Positions 33,820 through 45,689 of a stretch of DNA of 64,000 bases are shown piece after piece. The position numbers and the translations under genes are program-made. The stretch comes from Takakia lepidozioides (taxonomy: Eukaryota > Streptophyta > Takakiopsida > Takakiales > Takakiaceae): positions 42,178,042-42,242,041 of the forward strand of contig CM060734.1 in the NCBI GenBank assembly GCA_030704615.1, in the 5' to 3' direction. The notes under the pieces are model-generated. The model saw only the letters and a list, made by a program, of their open reading frames with translations, searched no databases and was not told the DNA's origin. Position 1 is the first letter of the stretch, and every line of letters starts with the position of its first letter.

Positions 33820-33930
33820 GTGAGAGGGCATGAGAAGGCTCAAGGGACCCCGCCCAAGAAGGGAGTAGTAGGCTTCAACCTAGAATCACCTGGGTGGCAC
33901 TCAGTGCTCTATCCAACTGAGCTACCGCCT
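33820..33930 (-). mobile_element. tRNA-derived SINE head
   Basis: On the minus strand the stretch from 33,929 begins ggcggtagctcagttggata, a textbook tRNA D-arm and A box. About 33 bp later it has aggttgaagcctac, a weak B box. The anticodon arm does not fold properly and the 3' side does not pair with GGCGGTA, so this is a tRNA-like SINE head rather than a functional tRNA gene. Confidence 0.55.
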
Positions 33931-34895
33931 GTTGGTAGCTTTTATGTGTGGGTAGAAGCAGATGCTGATCTTCCGAAGGGCAATTAGTACCATGCCTAAT
34001 TATTCTTGGGGCAGTTTACAAGCCAGCAGTTTGCAGTTTGCAGTTGTGGCCCTCTGGCTGCAGTATGTTAACATAATAGTATGTTGTCCATTATAGCCTT
34101 CATCCACATTTGGCTCAGACAGCCAACCATCGACTTTGTTAGAGATTAGCATGCAAAACTGAGAAATGGGTAAGTTGACACCCTGGTAGACTGGTGCGAG
34201 TTATCTCAATTTCTAGCTCACTAGTTTCCAGTTTCTTGTGCAGTTTTTGATGGCTAGTTTCGGAACCAATCACTGATACGCGCAAATATATGAGCCTAAC
34301 CCCAGGAGTTTGGGCACTGGAGCAGTGATTTATTGCGAGTCTCTGTACAACAGTTTCCTGAACCTTTGTCTACCACTGGCACAGGTTATTGGCAATCTGC
34401 GGGCCATCCTTGCATGGCATTTGTGGGAATCCCCCACATTGCCTTGAATGTGCCCATTAGCTAACCATTACATGCTAAGGCGGGCATCATCTAGTACTAC
34501 AGGTGTTGATGATTGCCACTTTCATTGCAAGATTTTCAAAAGTAGCCATTCAATCAACAACCCATTTGGGATCCCACGCATGATTAACAGGTTCAATTTG
34601 TCTTACATGTCAAAATGCAACTGGTATCACAACTAAACGATCACAACTGGAGTTGTGCAAACTGGAGTTGATAAAAACTCAAGATCTGATGCCAAGGGTG
34701 GGAATAAAGCTGTTTTGAGAGTTTTCTTCTCAGCCATTTTCTGGCATGGAGGTTAGCACTTCAGATATAATGTTTTCCTAAAATAATAATCTAATCTTGA
34801 TTGTCTTAATTTGGCAAGGTTGGGCCATAACCATGAGCACCTGAAGCTGAATATTTAACTTTAATCCCCAGGAAGGTAGAAAAGGATCAAATCCC

Positions 34896-37229
34896 CTAGC
34901 TTCTGTATATCTTTCCGAGTGAATAATGGTGATGAGTAGCTGAACGAGCAATGAGGGGGCCATCTCTTATGAAGGGAAAGATAGCCAAACAAGGTCCAGC
35001 CCCATGAACGGATGAACATACCGCATGATCTTTGACGTTCAGCGCTGTTGCTGCCTCACCCAAGTCTTGGTCCACGGGATCAACGCCAAGAGAGAAAAGA
35101 GTCATTCGAATAGTGCCACTGGGGTGGAGTTGGGGAAATTTCATAGCTTGCACCATTAAAGCATTCAAATCCCCAATATCTGTGAAGTGTTTTCTGTTCT
35201 TCACTGCTTCATCAAACCCTTTGGAGCATTTTGCTGCAAGTTCCCAGAAGGACATGGACTCAGAGGTATGTGTTGTCTTCATCATTGCTGCATTATAGAA
35301 ACCTGGCAACCACAGAAGGAAGAGGTTTGTCATGATGGTTCACACTAATGCCTAGCTAGTTATAACGATGCTCATTCATTCACCAATCTGATTACCTTGT
35401 AGATGAGCCTTTTCCTCACTGCATATACTTAGCAGTACAGACCACAAGGTTTAGGTGAAAGCCACTTAGAAGTGTGGATTCCACATCATGCTTTCTAGCA
35501 GGATGTCGTGGCCAGCCCTCCACTCAAAACCCAATCAAACCTGTAACCAATGATAGATCAGCATTCATTATGCTAGACGAGTTTTCAGCTGATTTTCACA
35601 CCCAGCTGGTTGCAACCCCGAAACCACCTCCAAAAGGGTTATAGGAGGGAGACTTCCACAACTTGAATATGAGCCATGAGGGTCACCCACCAGACTAGTG
35701 ACTAGGGAAGAAGCTCAAAATGTAATATCTCATGAGATGGCTACAATGTTGATGGGACGCACTGAGATTCTTACCAACTTGAGAGTTGGAAATGACAGGG
35801 TGCAGGAGGTGCCGGCAGTTTAACAGAACACCGGTCCCATACTGCTCCCCCTTGTTCCCAACTTTCTTGCATTCTGCAACTGCCTTCAGACCTGCAGCAT
35901 GGCTCGCCCCAAACAAAGTTGATTTGTGCTGCTTACAATCCTGCATCCACATTATTGTGTGTCACTGCTTATTGAATGGTTTCATCTGAAGAACAACAGT
36001 CCAGAAATGTTGTGCATATGACTAATGCCACCTCAAGAGTGTGCCATGCAAAGGCATTTGGAACTTAGCAAATATTGACATTACTCACACCAGACACAAC
36101 TTAGCAGCCCCTGTAGGAGATGGATCATAACATATGACAATTAGGGACAACACTCGCATCTGCGGCAACAATTAGGGTATCTGTGGCAGATATTGTACCA
36201 TTAAATCCTAGGGCTTTCTGCTGTCTTTAGGATGGCTCCTCTTGAAGGGCGCCAGCAAAATTTCACTGTTATTCCTGTTGCACACTGGCTGTGGCTGGTT
36301 CAACCTTCATATAACTTCTCTTCCATCTGGAATATTCCATATGGGACTGTGGACCAAGTGGAAGTGACATCTTTACTTGATTTGAGCTAAAAGCTGTTAC
36401 GGATCAACATATAAACCAACATGACAAGGGACATCAGTATTGACATCACCTTCACAAGCTCTTTGGTGAGCTGCGCTGTGAGAGCTGCACGAATGAGGCC
36501 GGAATTTCGGGTGTTGCTTGGATCCGCAAAAGGGAGATAAGCATGCCGCCGTGACGCCAAGCCGTAGCCCCCCACATCGACACCATGTGCCCATAAAGGC
36601 TTTCTAGCCTGCCCTCGAGGGATTGCGTCTTCCAAGGGAATGCTTCTTCGGCCAAGTCTTCCGAAATCTTTGTCTTTTCTAGTAATGCTTCGATGCTCTG
36701 CCCCGACTTTTCTGCCTGCTCAAACTCGTGCAAAGCTGTCAGAAACTCCCTAGCCATAAAGATTATATGCCAGTCTGCGGCGCGAGTGCGACGAAATACG
36801 AGGAGGGAGGATCCATTGGGCAGCTGATATAATGTTGCTTTTGAAACTGGGAAGGGCGTCTCTTCGGGAAAGGCAGTATTCATCTCTTCCTCCATAATCT
36901 GCACCCATTGCTCACCAGCAGCTTCAATCTCTTCACCATCAGCTCCCGGGTCCTCAGCTTCTATTTACGATCATCACACACACTTTCCTCGAAACCTTGT
37001 CACTACTCTTTGACCATAAGGTGTCATCCTTTTTTGTGATCTCTGATTGGAGGCGCGGCTGCCTAGCCAACAATTCCCCTCCAGCTGCCTCGACAAGAGG
37101 CAGGGTGAGATGCTTTCCAAACAGACGTCCTGTGACAGTGATGCCTGTGCCTGAACCCACAACAGCACACCAATTTCTCTCCGATTTCCCTAGCGCTCTG
37201 TCCGGCGTTGCCAAGACTCGGGAGGCCAT
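34896..37229 (-). CDS. Plant acyltransferase-like protein (CAT/condensation superfamily)
   Basis: On the minus strand: start ATG 37,229 (MASRVLATPDRALGKSERNW); a junction near 36,960-37,010; exon to 36,451; exon 35,940-35,775 (CKQHKSTLFGASHAAGLKAV to SNSQVG); exon 35,302-34,896 (GFYNAAMMKTTHTSES, RKHFTDIGDLNALM, SVHGAGPCLAIFPFIRDG). The aag|gtgatg, ctcaagttg|gtaag, gatgcag| and ttgccag| sites fit in phase. Block order (LFRRTRAADWHI, IPRGQARKPLWAHG, then the VHG-GP-AIF end) recalls a plant protein family related to alcohol acetyltransferases. The usual HxxxD motif is not seen. Two problems remain: the first junction needs a very short intron or a frameshift, and one base too many occurs near 36,636 (AFPW versus EDAIPRGQ). 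So the gene may be decaying. Substrate unknown. Confidence 0.6.
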
Positions 37230-37490
37230 GGTTCCCTCCTCCTTTCTCTTTCCCCTCACAGACGAATTCGAAGAGAAGGGAGTAGTGCAAGAGTGGAGGG
37301 ATGGTGAAAATCCTGCGATCGCAAATCAAAGAGAGCTCACGATACTCGGTTTGTCCCTTGGGTGTCTCCTTCCTTGTCTTCTATATCCAGGACACTCATG
37401 TCTCCCCCAAAGATACTCTTCTCTCTTTAAAATATTTTCTCTTTGTGGACTCCAATCTGCCTAACTCCGCCTCTATCTGTCAAAGTGCCC

Positions 37491-37907
37491 ATGTCACCAC
37501 TTTGCAAGTTCCGCTTCTTGTCTCTCTCCCTCTGGAAGCCCCGGAAGGAAGAAAGTCTTCCGATGGAGTCGGAACAGCAGCAGACGAGATCACCATTGCT
37601 CACGGCATCTGACACAGACACGCCACTCCAAAAGACCCTTCTCAAGACCAATATTCCCTCTGATTTCGGAGAGTTTTCCGGCTTCTTCGGTTGTGGCCCA
37701 CACTGGCTACCACTAATCTTTGCTCACCCAGTCAGTCATTACAGACACATTAAGGCCCTCATACCTTCATTACTCACTCTAATAAGTACGCTGCCCATGT
37801 GCCCACCATGCAAATCTTGCTATGGGCAATATTCCAGTGCACCCATGGTGTGTTGTAAGAACCATGTGGCCATTCACCTTACAAGCAGATCCGCCCATAC
37901 AATTTGA
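37491..37907 (+). other. Open frame divergent from the acyltransferase gene, doubtful
   Basis: A 139-codon frame (ATG 37,491; a second ATG at 37,563 would give MESEQQQTRSPLLTASDTDT) starts about 260-330 bp from the divergent acyltransferase start. No domain is recognised, and the C-terminal part looks like chance translation. It could be a first exon of an unknown gene. Confidence 0.2.
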
Positions 37908-37909
37908 AT

Positions 37910-40900
37910 GGACCTAAAATCCATCTTAGACCTCTGATCTCTCTTCTAAGCTCATTATAGGAACCCTTCAGATGAGCTCTCATTAGCACCTAACCTCAAA
38001 ACACCATCATATTACTTTTGCCTCCTCTCATAGTTTGTAAGGTGAAGAAAAGGTCCCTGCACATACTTATTAGCACCCCGCTGCAGCGGAAGAGCTTAGA
38101 GAAGCAAGGCTAACTTACCAGCTTCTTGCAAAGATCTTGTACCACCTGTTCCTTACAGTCAGACCATGAATGATCAGTTGATTGTTGAATCCTCCACCTC
38201 CACCTCCACTTCAGCACTCCCTGTGATAAGAATCTGGTCCACAAACTCTGTGATTGTCACTGACAACTGGTACATTTTGCAGGCAGGGCGTTTGCTGAGG
38301 ATTCTATTATACATCTCATGAACGCGACTGCTCATGCACGTCCAAAGTCTCACCCTTTTTTCTCTATAGGGGGCATCTTGTCATGTCAGTTTGGAGTCTT
38401 GGATTAGTCAATCAACACGACAATGCAAGACTTAGGTGAAGGCACTCGCATTTGAAACTTTACAATACAACAGACCAACTGGGTTTATACTTTATACCCC
38501 TTATTTTACTGGCTCTCTTCTAGAAGAGATAAGACGATAAAGTGTCTTTAACGTCCAATGAGTTGAGAGACTTTGCATCATGTTGAAGTCAATGGAGAAA
38601 ATGTGCGCAAAGAACCTTGCACCATGTTAAGACTCCCATTGATGTGTTGTGATGAATCATGTCCCCTTTAGACTACAGACCAAGAAACCTCTAGACCAAT
38701 TTGCTTCAAATTGGTTCGAAATATTGGTCTCTAGATGCATATTAAAGTATTAGTATCCTAGGGACCAAAGTGGGTGTGTGTGTAAAGGCATTGGGGCCAA
38801 GACTAGGACCAAGAAACTTAAAATGAGGTGTATCAACTTCGGTTCATCTTTCCCACTTGACATTCAAGATCAATTCCAACGGACGGTCAAGATCATTTGA
38901 GAAAAATATTGTTCAATGTCTCCCATTTTGCTCCAAGGTCCAAGAATTGGTCCTCCAAACTACATGGATTCCTTTCTTGGTCCCTACCCCTATAAAGAGC
39001 AATCTCCCGCCATAATCATCGCCACTCCGACGCCATGTCATTCCTAACCATGTTGGTCTTCCCAAAGTGTAAAGCCAATATGACCAGGAAAATGCCCTCG
39101 TCCAAAGACCAACTGTCATAGGTCTTTGTACTCTTCCCTTCCACTACAATGGAGGCATGTATTGTAACAATGCAACTCTGATTCATGGCTGCAGCCTTGT
39201 GTTCTCCTCCTACAGGAAATCAAATATGACAACTTGATCAGATCGGCTGCAAGGACAACTTACAGAAATAAAAGAAAAAATGCAAGTGCATTAGAATTTT
39301 CATTTCGTCAACTATTTTTCTTTTCAAACATTGATAAGAAAAAGTATGAGAATTTTAGGAGCGCGATGTAGCTCCGGGGTTTGAAGTGAGAGAGATCAAG
39401 GGAGAGAAAGAGACGTTCAACGGATCGTCTCCATCGTCACCATGGATTCTCAAAGTTCTGATGCTACTCTTCCCCTGAATCTTTCGCGCTATCCTTCATC
39501 TTGGTTCGCAACCTCCCGTTTTGAACAATTTTTCACCTGCGATACATCTTTGTGAACTTCCTTCCTTCCTTCCGAACTATCTTCCATGCCGTTTCCCCTA
39601 ACTCTATGCCATTTCAGGGCCTTGATTTATCACCTTCATTAATCTCAACCGCGTCTGTACCTCCACCCCTCACAAACTCTCAACCTCCGGTCCTCCTCTC
39701 ATTGATGCAACTTAGCTTTAAAAGTATGATCTTCATACCCGGATTCTCGTTCATATATTGATAGCCACCAGAATGAAGTTCCCCATCATGCATTGACTTT
39801 GCACATTGGCCTGTTAAAGTAGCCACATAGCTGGCTACTAAGGTGCAGGATTGACAATCCATATTATATCCACAAATCTCAACTGCGCAAGGTGGTGCAT
39901 TTAAAGGGATTATTGTTACATTAATATCCACCACGATTCACAAAATAAGCAATTACTGCCGTGCACTCTGCAATCATCGGGCTAGCTCTAGAAGTTTCAC
40001 AGACAAGCTGAGACTGTGCTCCTGATACAACCACCACCTGCGCACAAACTCAAAGGCGATATTTCCTTGGACATCGAGACCAAATCTTTGACTCTTTTCT
40101 CATGGCTGGAACAAGGAATCACCCAAATTTGTGATGTATAAAACATATTAATATTGTTAAGCAGTTTAGGTGCCTACACGACAAACAAACAAGTCATGAC
40201 TCATTTCAGTAAGCGACATATATCCACATCAACATCCAGTATGAGATGGGTAGAAGACTCATCGTGACAAATGACCTAATTTGATGCCAATTGAAATCGG
40301 AGCAACCATAACGAAACTTGCAAAAGTAGTAGAAATGAGGTAGAAATATAAAGTATATATGTGGAGGGGATTCAAACCAGTAGCACAAGAAACAACAGAT
40401 AGACACCAAAATTGATCAAATCAACTCCCGGTAGTGCCATGATCGTTTTCATCAAGAACTTCGAATAAATGCACCTGCAAGAAAATGTGGGCATGTTATC
40501 AGCTCAAATATTGTAGACCTACTGACGAGCTGCTGACATGCTATATATCAGCTAGAATCTCAGCTGTACTGACAACTAATAAATGTTGTTGGTAGTCACC
40601 GTAAAATCTCGCAAACCTCGAGGCATTGCCCACATACCGTCTCAAAGCAAAGACAAGTTGGGCTTGTGAGAGTAGAGCGCTTAGTGCAAACTCTAGAAAG
40701 GGAATGAAGACTTGGATATGAGGTATTGTGTAATGTATATATAACTTAACGCTTTTTGCCTCATATATGCCAGTCCACATGAGTCATACATTTGCATGGG
40801 CTTCCTTCTCTCGTTAAACCCCTAAGCGCCCAGTGGATAAAGTTTGAATTTCTTGCTAAAAATGACCCCCAAGGTGAAAAATCAAAATAACTACCTGAAA

Positions 40901-41480
40901 AAATAAATTTATCAAATTTGACCACACAAGTGCCTAAGAGTGTTGCTCGGATATTTGATTCAGCCTCAAATACCCGGTGGGTCCCAACCCGGATATATAT
41001 ATATATATATATATGGATCTGCCGAGGGTCAAAAAATCAAATATCCGCCTACGATAAGAACCGCCGGATCTGAAAAGATGGGATAACCGGATCCGGTTGA
41101 GAACCGGTGATTTTGTATTTTATTTTGATTTGATTTGGACTACACTAGTGGCCAAAAGAAGCAGGTTAAGAACCCATATATCCCGCATTGAAAACCAGAG
41201 GTTATAATCTGGATAATAGCCGGTTATTCGTTCACTTGACATAAAGAAGGTGGGCCATAGTCATGAGCTAACTTGTCTTCATTTCATTTCTACTCATCAC
41301 GTTCAGAGGGGCACATTTCAAAGGGGCACGCGTTTTTTCATTAGTATTTTTAGTACGTTCAATGTTTAGTTTGGGTTATTTTATGTTATTAAAATGGAAC
41401 TAGATTTGTTTGATAACCGGATACTGAACCGCCGGAGGCCATCCTGACATAAACTCCATTTGTCCATAACCGCATAGGGT
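37910..41480. other. Intergenic DNA with scattered short frames, no gene seen
   Basis: A short frame at 39,442-39,555 (MDSQSSDATLPLNLSRYPSS start, 37 residues) has no support beyond its ATG. At 40,980-41,110 there is an (at)n microsatellite followed by repeated CCGGAT and ACCGG motifs, and more lie near 41,210 and 41,420, suggesting remains of an unknown repeat. No RNA gene was found. Confidence 0.35.
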
Positions 41481-41486
41481 TAAGTT

Positions 41487-42596
41487 TTGTATTTGTTGCT
41501 AAGACACCAACCCATAGGCTCAATATATTACCTATTTACGGACAGAATGGTCTCTCTCTACCTCCTCACCAATCAAATCCTCAAACCTTCTACACAAATA
41601 CACCATCCAGACCTTAACTTTATTAAAGCAATCATTGATGTTACTTCATCCCTCCCGCCACAAATCCATATACATAAAGTTCGCTCCCATACACACATAT
41701 TAGGAAATGACATAGCAGATCAGATGGCTTAGCTCGGCTCCATGTAGCCTTCTATAAATCCCTTAAATGATCCTATTCACTTAGCACACGCATATCCATA
41801 TCCTTGTCTCAACTACGGCGAAATTCCCTGCTATCGCATCTATACGAGATCTATACACATATGTCACAAAGAAACCAAACAACAATTCCAAGCATCCCCC
41901 ACCTACAAAAAACATACATATCAAAATGGGTATCTGCCCCACACCTAGTGCATGCCATTTTCAACCACTTTTGGACCTCTCCTATAATTACTAATGCCCA
42001 AATCAGACAAACACTACGATTCTGATATGGCCAATACATGGGTAATCAAAGAAGAAAACTATTATGGGCTTTACTATACCCTAACAAGCATTACATATTA
42101 AGCCATGCACAGCCCCCGGAAGTGGACACATGGCCACACCTGCTTCTCCATTGTAAGCACCCCATACTCCAGGGATTACATATAACCGGACATAACCAAG
42201 GAGTTTGGCATCTCCAAAAACTTCTTTTGTGGCATCCTAAATCCAGATGGTTTCTCATCAATGCAGGTACGGTTCAAGGTAACCCACCGGACCACACAAA
42301 TACCTCCATGGCTCATACCCTGCACATGTTTTTATATCCCATGTCTTTGTCTAGCAAGGTTATGCCCTGATATTCTACTTATCGATGGACTACATCTTTC
42401 ATACCAACAGGTTCACACCCCTCCCTCACCATTCATATAATAGAATTTATATTTTGTCATGATAGAGACCATAACCCATCAATTATGTATAAACGTGAAA
42501 AAATATGAACCGCTCATCTTAGCCCTTGGTACCCATGGATGGAACATTGTCCCTTTGACTACCATTACCGCTCGTGTCAGAGGAGGAGCACATTGC
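41487..42596 (+). pseudogene. LINE 3' end, copy 1 (RNase H and C-terminal tail)
   Basis: The frame 41,487-41,732 resembles a LINE RNase H domain: YLFTDRMVSLYLL near a catalytic aspartate, and a final HIHKVRSHTHILGNDIADQ. Frames at 41,804-42,025 and 42,038-42,370 (DTWPHLLLHCKHPILQG, VWHLQKLLLWHPKSRWF) correspond to the tail also present at 57.5-58.2 kb. Near 42,480-42,590 KYEPLILALGTHGW matches KYASLILALRRRGW in that copy. Stops and frameshifts occur throughout. It is cut at 42,597 by the LTR of Gypsy copy 2. Confidence 0.75.
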
Positions 42597-43215
42597 CTGT
42601 AACACCCAGGATCTGCACAAACTTGTCATGCACCTAAGCATCGTGCCACAACATACATCGTTGTCCACCACACAATCTAAAGCACACAATCCTAGAAAAC
42701 TATACCACAATGATAAGAGATGAGAAATGAGAGAAGTGGAAGACAATGAAAGCACTCAAAGCATGAAGCAATCACTAAGAACAAGCCCTAGTCCTTCCAA
42801 GTGAAATCCACTCTATCACATAAACTAAGTCAAGCCAAGGGCACCCTTGCTAAGGGAATCCACCCTACAAAGCCCTCAACACACTCCCTCTCAATACCTA
42901 GAGCTATGGAGGTGAGAGAGGCTCATGGAGGCTCAACTACAAGAAGATGAGCCTCCTCCATCGTCACAAGGGGAAAACCTATCCCCATGTCCCAAGTGAG
43001 GCTCGACACCTCACTTGGCATGTGAGACCCAATGAAGTCCCAACACACAAAATATAGATATCTAAAATGTCCTAGTTAACTAGAAGTAGGTAATTCTAGA
43101 TAACCATCACTAAAACCATGACAGCTGTCGTGCACCTAAGCATCGTGCCACAACATACATCACTGTCCACCACACAATCTAAGCACACAATCCTAGAAAG
43201 CTATACCACAATCGC
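42597..43215 (-). repeat. 3' LTR of PHD-finger Gypsy copy 2
   Basis: On the plus strand it starts tgtaacacccagg, a common LTR edge. On the minus strand it begins tgtggtatagc just after a polypurine run (ctaggggggcgat). A block of about 90 bp (gcacctaagcatcgtgcc...) is present at both ends (about 42,622-42,712 and 43,127-43,212), as in the LTR of copy 1. It interrupts the LINE to its left. Confidence 0.65.
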
Positions 43216-43467
43216 CCCCCTAGCCGGTGATTAGGTCCCTCTAACACCAGATAGCTGACAAGTATCCATCCCAATAAGATCATCGTCTAGTCATCAATCG
43301 CCCAAGTCCCACTATCTGAAGTCAATAGATCAAGAGGCCGGGTGCAAAAGTAGCCCCATCGTTACTCGTCTTCTTGCAATCCATGGCTTCAATTGGGTGT
43401 CCATGGCATCTAACTCTCGTTAGCTAGACCTTGGATCACTTGTCAACCTCGCCACTGTCATGCCCCA

Positions 43468-44161
43468 CTACCTTTGTCCAAGGCATCGTGGACACAACCA
43501 TTCTCTATTAGGAACCTCCTCAAGTGGCGATGTCAAGCATCCCATGTGCCACCCCCTTGAGCATTTGTCACACACCAACGTGGTCGCGGCACCCCCAGCA
43601 TGCCCACATAGCATGCAACGCAACCCCGCAGGTACCATTGCAAGGTTGGGATCTATCCTCCTATCCACATGTGGAAGGTGACATGGCGCACAATTGCGCA
43701 CATGGTCCTTCCATACCATGCCATCTCGACCTTCCAGAATCAACACTCCTGAAGGCAACACCTCCCGGACCCTTAGAATCACACGACTTGCTGTGACATC
43801 CAAGGTCATAGGCGCTGTCTGCTGCAGATACACATAGTTCCCAGGATGGAAACGCCAAACACCCGGCCCCTCCACGTATAGTGACGTACCTCAATGTGTC
43901 TTGGCACCATCTCCTCATCCGTCTCACCATGCCAACGAGCTCATGTATCATCAAGCTCACTTATGCATGGATTGCGACTCAATCCATCCGCATCTCGGTT
44001 GACTATTCCGGCTCGATGCACCACCTAGAAGTCGTACTCTTGAAGCATAAGTGCCCACCGTGCAAGCTTCCATGTAAGCTTGTCTGACTCCATCAACCAC
44101 TTCAATGGTTGGTGATCCATGACAATGGTGAAGAGATTGCCATAGAGGTAGCATCTAAAAT
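43468..44161 (-). pseudogene. Gypsy copy 2: end of RNase H joined to integrase C-terminus with PHD finger
   Basis: From 44,161 the RNase H continues (FRCYLYGN, then the HQPLKWLMESDKL region and NRDADGLSRNPC) in several frames. Then most of the integrase is missing, and the frame 43,875-43,468 gives the integrase C-terminal region (RFHPGNYVYLQQT, RVILRVREVLPSGV) and a PHD finger: CMLC, CDKC, HMGC and CPRC, with spacing identical to copy 1. The deletion removes the integrase core, so this copy could not integrate on its own. The arginine in RVREV shows the ancestral state of the stop in copy 1. Confidence 0.85.
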
Positions 44162-44190
44162 CACTAGAAGAAAAACGCGGAATAACCACT

Positions 44191-45060
44191 GGCCCCCTTA
44201 ACCACTCTTGTCTTTTACCACTCTATAACTCACTCTAAGTAATGGTAACCACTGGCCAGTGGTTAATTCCAATGAAATGCCACGGTGGCATCATATGGAG
44301 TGGTTGGAAGTGGTTTCAACCACTAAGTAATCAACGTGTAATATTTAATTTTATATTTATTATTCGTCATTTGGTCAAATATTTATATTAATAATGATAA
44401 TATCCGACATGGACGGGTACAGTGATAAATTATGAGTGGTTAATGACACCTCAGTGATGGGAAGTGGTTGAAACCACTTTCTACTCCACGTGTAATAATT
44501 TTTTTTTTTTAGATTTTTATTATTTCAAAATATATTATTCCACGTGGACGAGGATAGTATACGTAGATCTGGAGTGGTTAAAGACCCCCCAGTGATTGGC
44601 ACCACTTGCACAGTGGTGGAATGTGAGTGGTTAAGACCCTTTTGTAACTGGAACACTCTTCAAGTGGGCATTTGTGAGTGGTTATATACACGTGAGTGAT
44701 TGGTACCACTTCTGTGGTGGGTTGTGAATGGTTGAAGACACCTGAGTGATGGGAGGTGATTGAAACCACTTGCTACTCCACGTAAAATAATTCAATTTTT
44801 ATTTAAGATTTATCATTTCGAAATATATTTTAATTATGAACTATATTATTCTACGTGGACTGGGACAATATACGTAGATCTGGAGTGGTTAAAGACCCCC
44901 ATTGATTGGTACCACTTTGAGAGTGGTGTAGAGTGAGTGGTTACAGACCATTTAGTAACTGGAACCTCGGCCAGTGGTTACGCATGAGTGATTACATACA
45001 CACCAGTGATTGGTATTACTTCTGTGGTGATACATGAAAAACTTTAGTGGTTTGTGTGTT
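44191..45060. repeat. CACTA left subterminal repeats
   Basis: Motifs of the type gagtggtt, agtgattgg and accact recur very densely, interleaved with AT-rich stretches (about 44,330-44,400, 44,500-44,550 and 44,790-44,850). A block of about 350 bp is partly duplicated: cacgtgtaata..tattattccacgtggac near 44,480 and a variant near 44,780. Such short subterminal repeats are the transposase binding sites in CACTA elements. Confidence 0.75.
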
Positions 45061-45239
45061 GATGGAAAATCCAAAATCCATCCATGTATCGCTACATTCA
45101 TCCATCCAATCATGAGTAGAGGGGACTTAGCGTTTTTTTTGTCTTCCCTGCCACTGTTGCATCTGTTTGTTTTCTTTGTGTCGAGTTTGATCGTGAGAGA
45201 CAAACATGACAGAGCTATGTTTGTTTTCTTATAGTGTCA

Positions 45240-45460
45240 AGTCTAATCATGAGAGACGACGAGCGAGTTGTAGGGGCAGACAGGGACTCAAGACCTAAAA
45301 TCGGGGCATGAAGGTGTGCACGATGGTGCCCGGGGGGTGCACCAAGGGTTAATGTACCTATCACGTGCGTGAACAGAAGGGGGTTAATTAAATACCCCCA
45401 CATACAGACTATGTATATTGAAAGGGTGTGAATAATTCATGATATATATATATGTTTATT
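45240..45460 (+). repeat. Repeat fragment with gggggtgcacc motif
   Basis: The block ggggggtgcacc ... acgtgcgtgaacagaaggggg ... tacccccacata recurs inversely at about 61,375-61,480 (accccccagg, cacgcacgtgg). It is probably part of an unrecognised dispersed repeat. It is followed by a (ta)n/(ttta)n run at 45,440-45,490. Confidence 0.4.
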
Positions 45461-45689
45461 TATTTATTTATATTTATATTTATATTTTTATATTTGAGGG
45501 TCAGTTACATGTTTGGGTGTATAGTGTACTGGTAAGGTCTCTAATTACGTGCCGTGACATCGCGTGATCAAGTACCTTTTGCGTTTTTCTTTTTTGCGTC
45601 GTTTCTCTTTTTCGCCTCGCTCGCTAAGCCCTATCTTCCGCTGCGCTGTGCACTCTCACCTTTCGTTGTGCTTCTTCCTCATGTTTATC

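Noticed and set aside
33860-33930. tRNA gene on the minus strand
   Set aside because: The D-arm and A box are excellent, but the anticodon arm does not pair and the 3' side has no partner for the 5' acceptor strand; listed as a SINE head.
36997-37464. 155-codon plus-strand frame
   Set aside because: It is antisense to the first exon of the acyltransferase-like gene, which has far better support.
39442-39555. Short ORF starting MDSQSSDATLPLNLSRYPSS as a small gene
   Set aside because: 37 residues, no partner exon, no recognised motif; not enough to call a gene.
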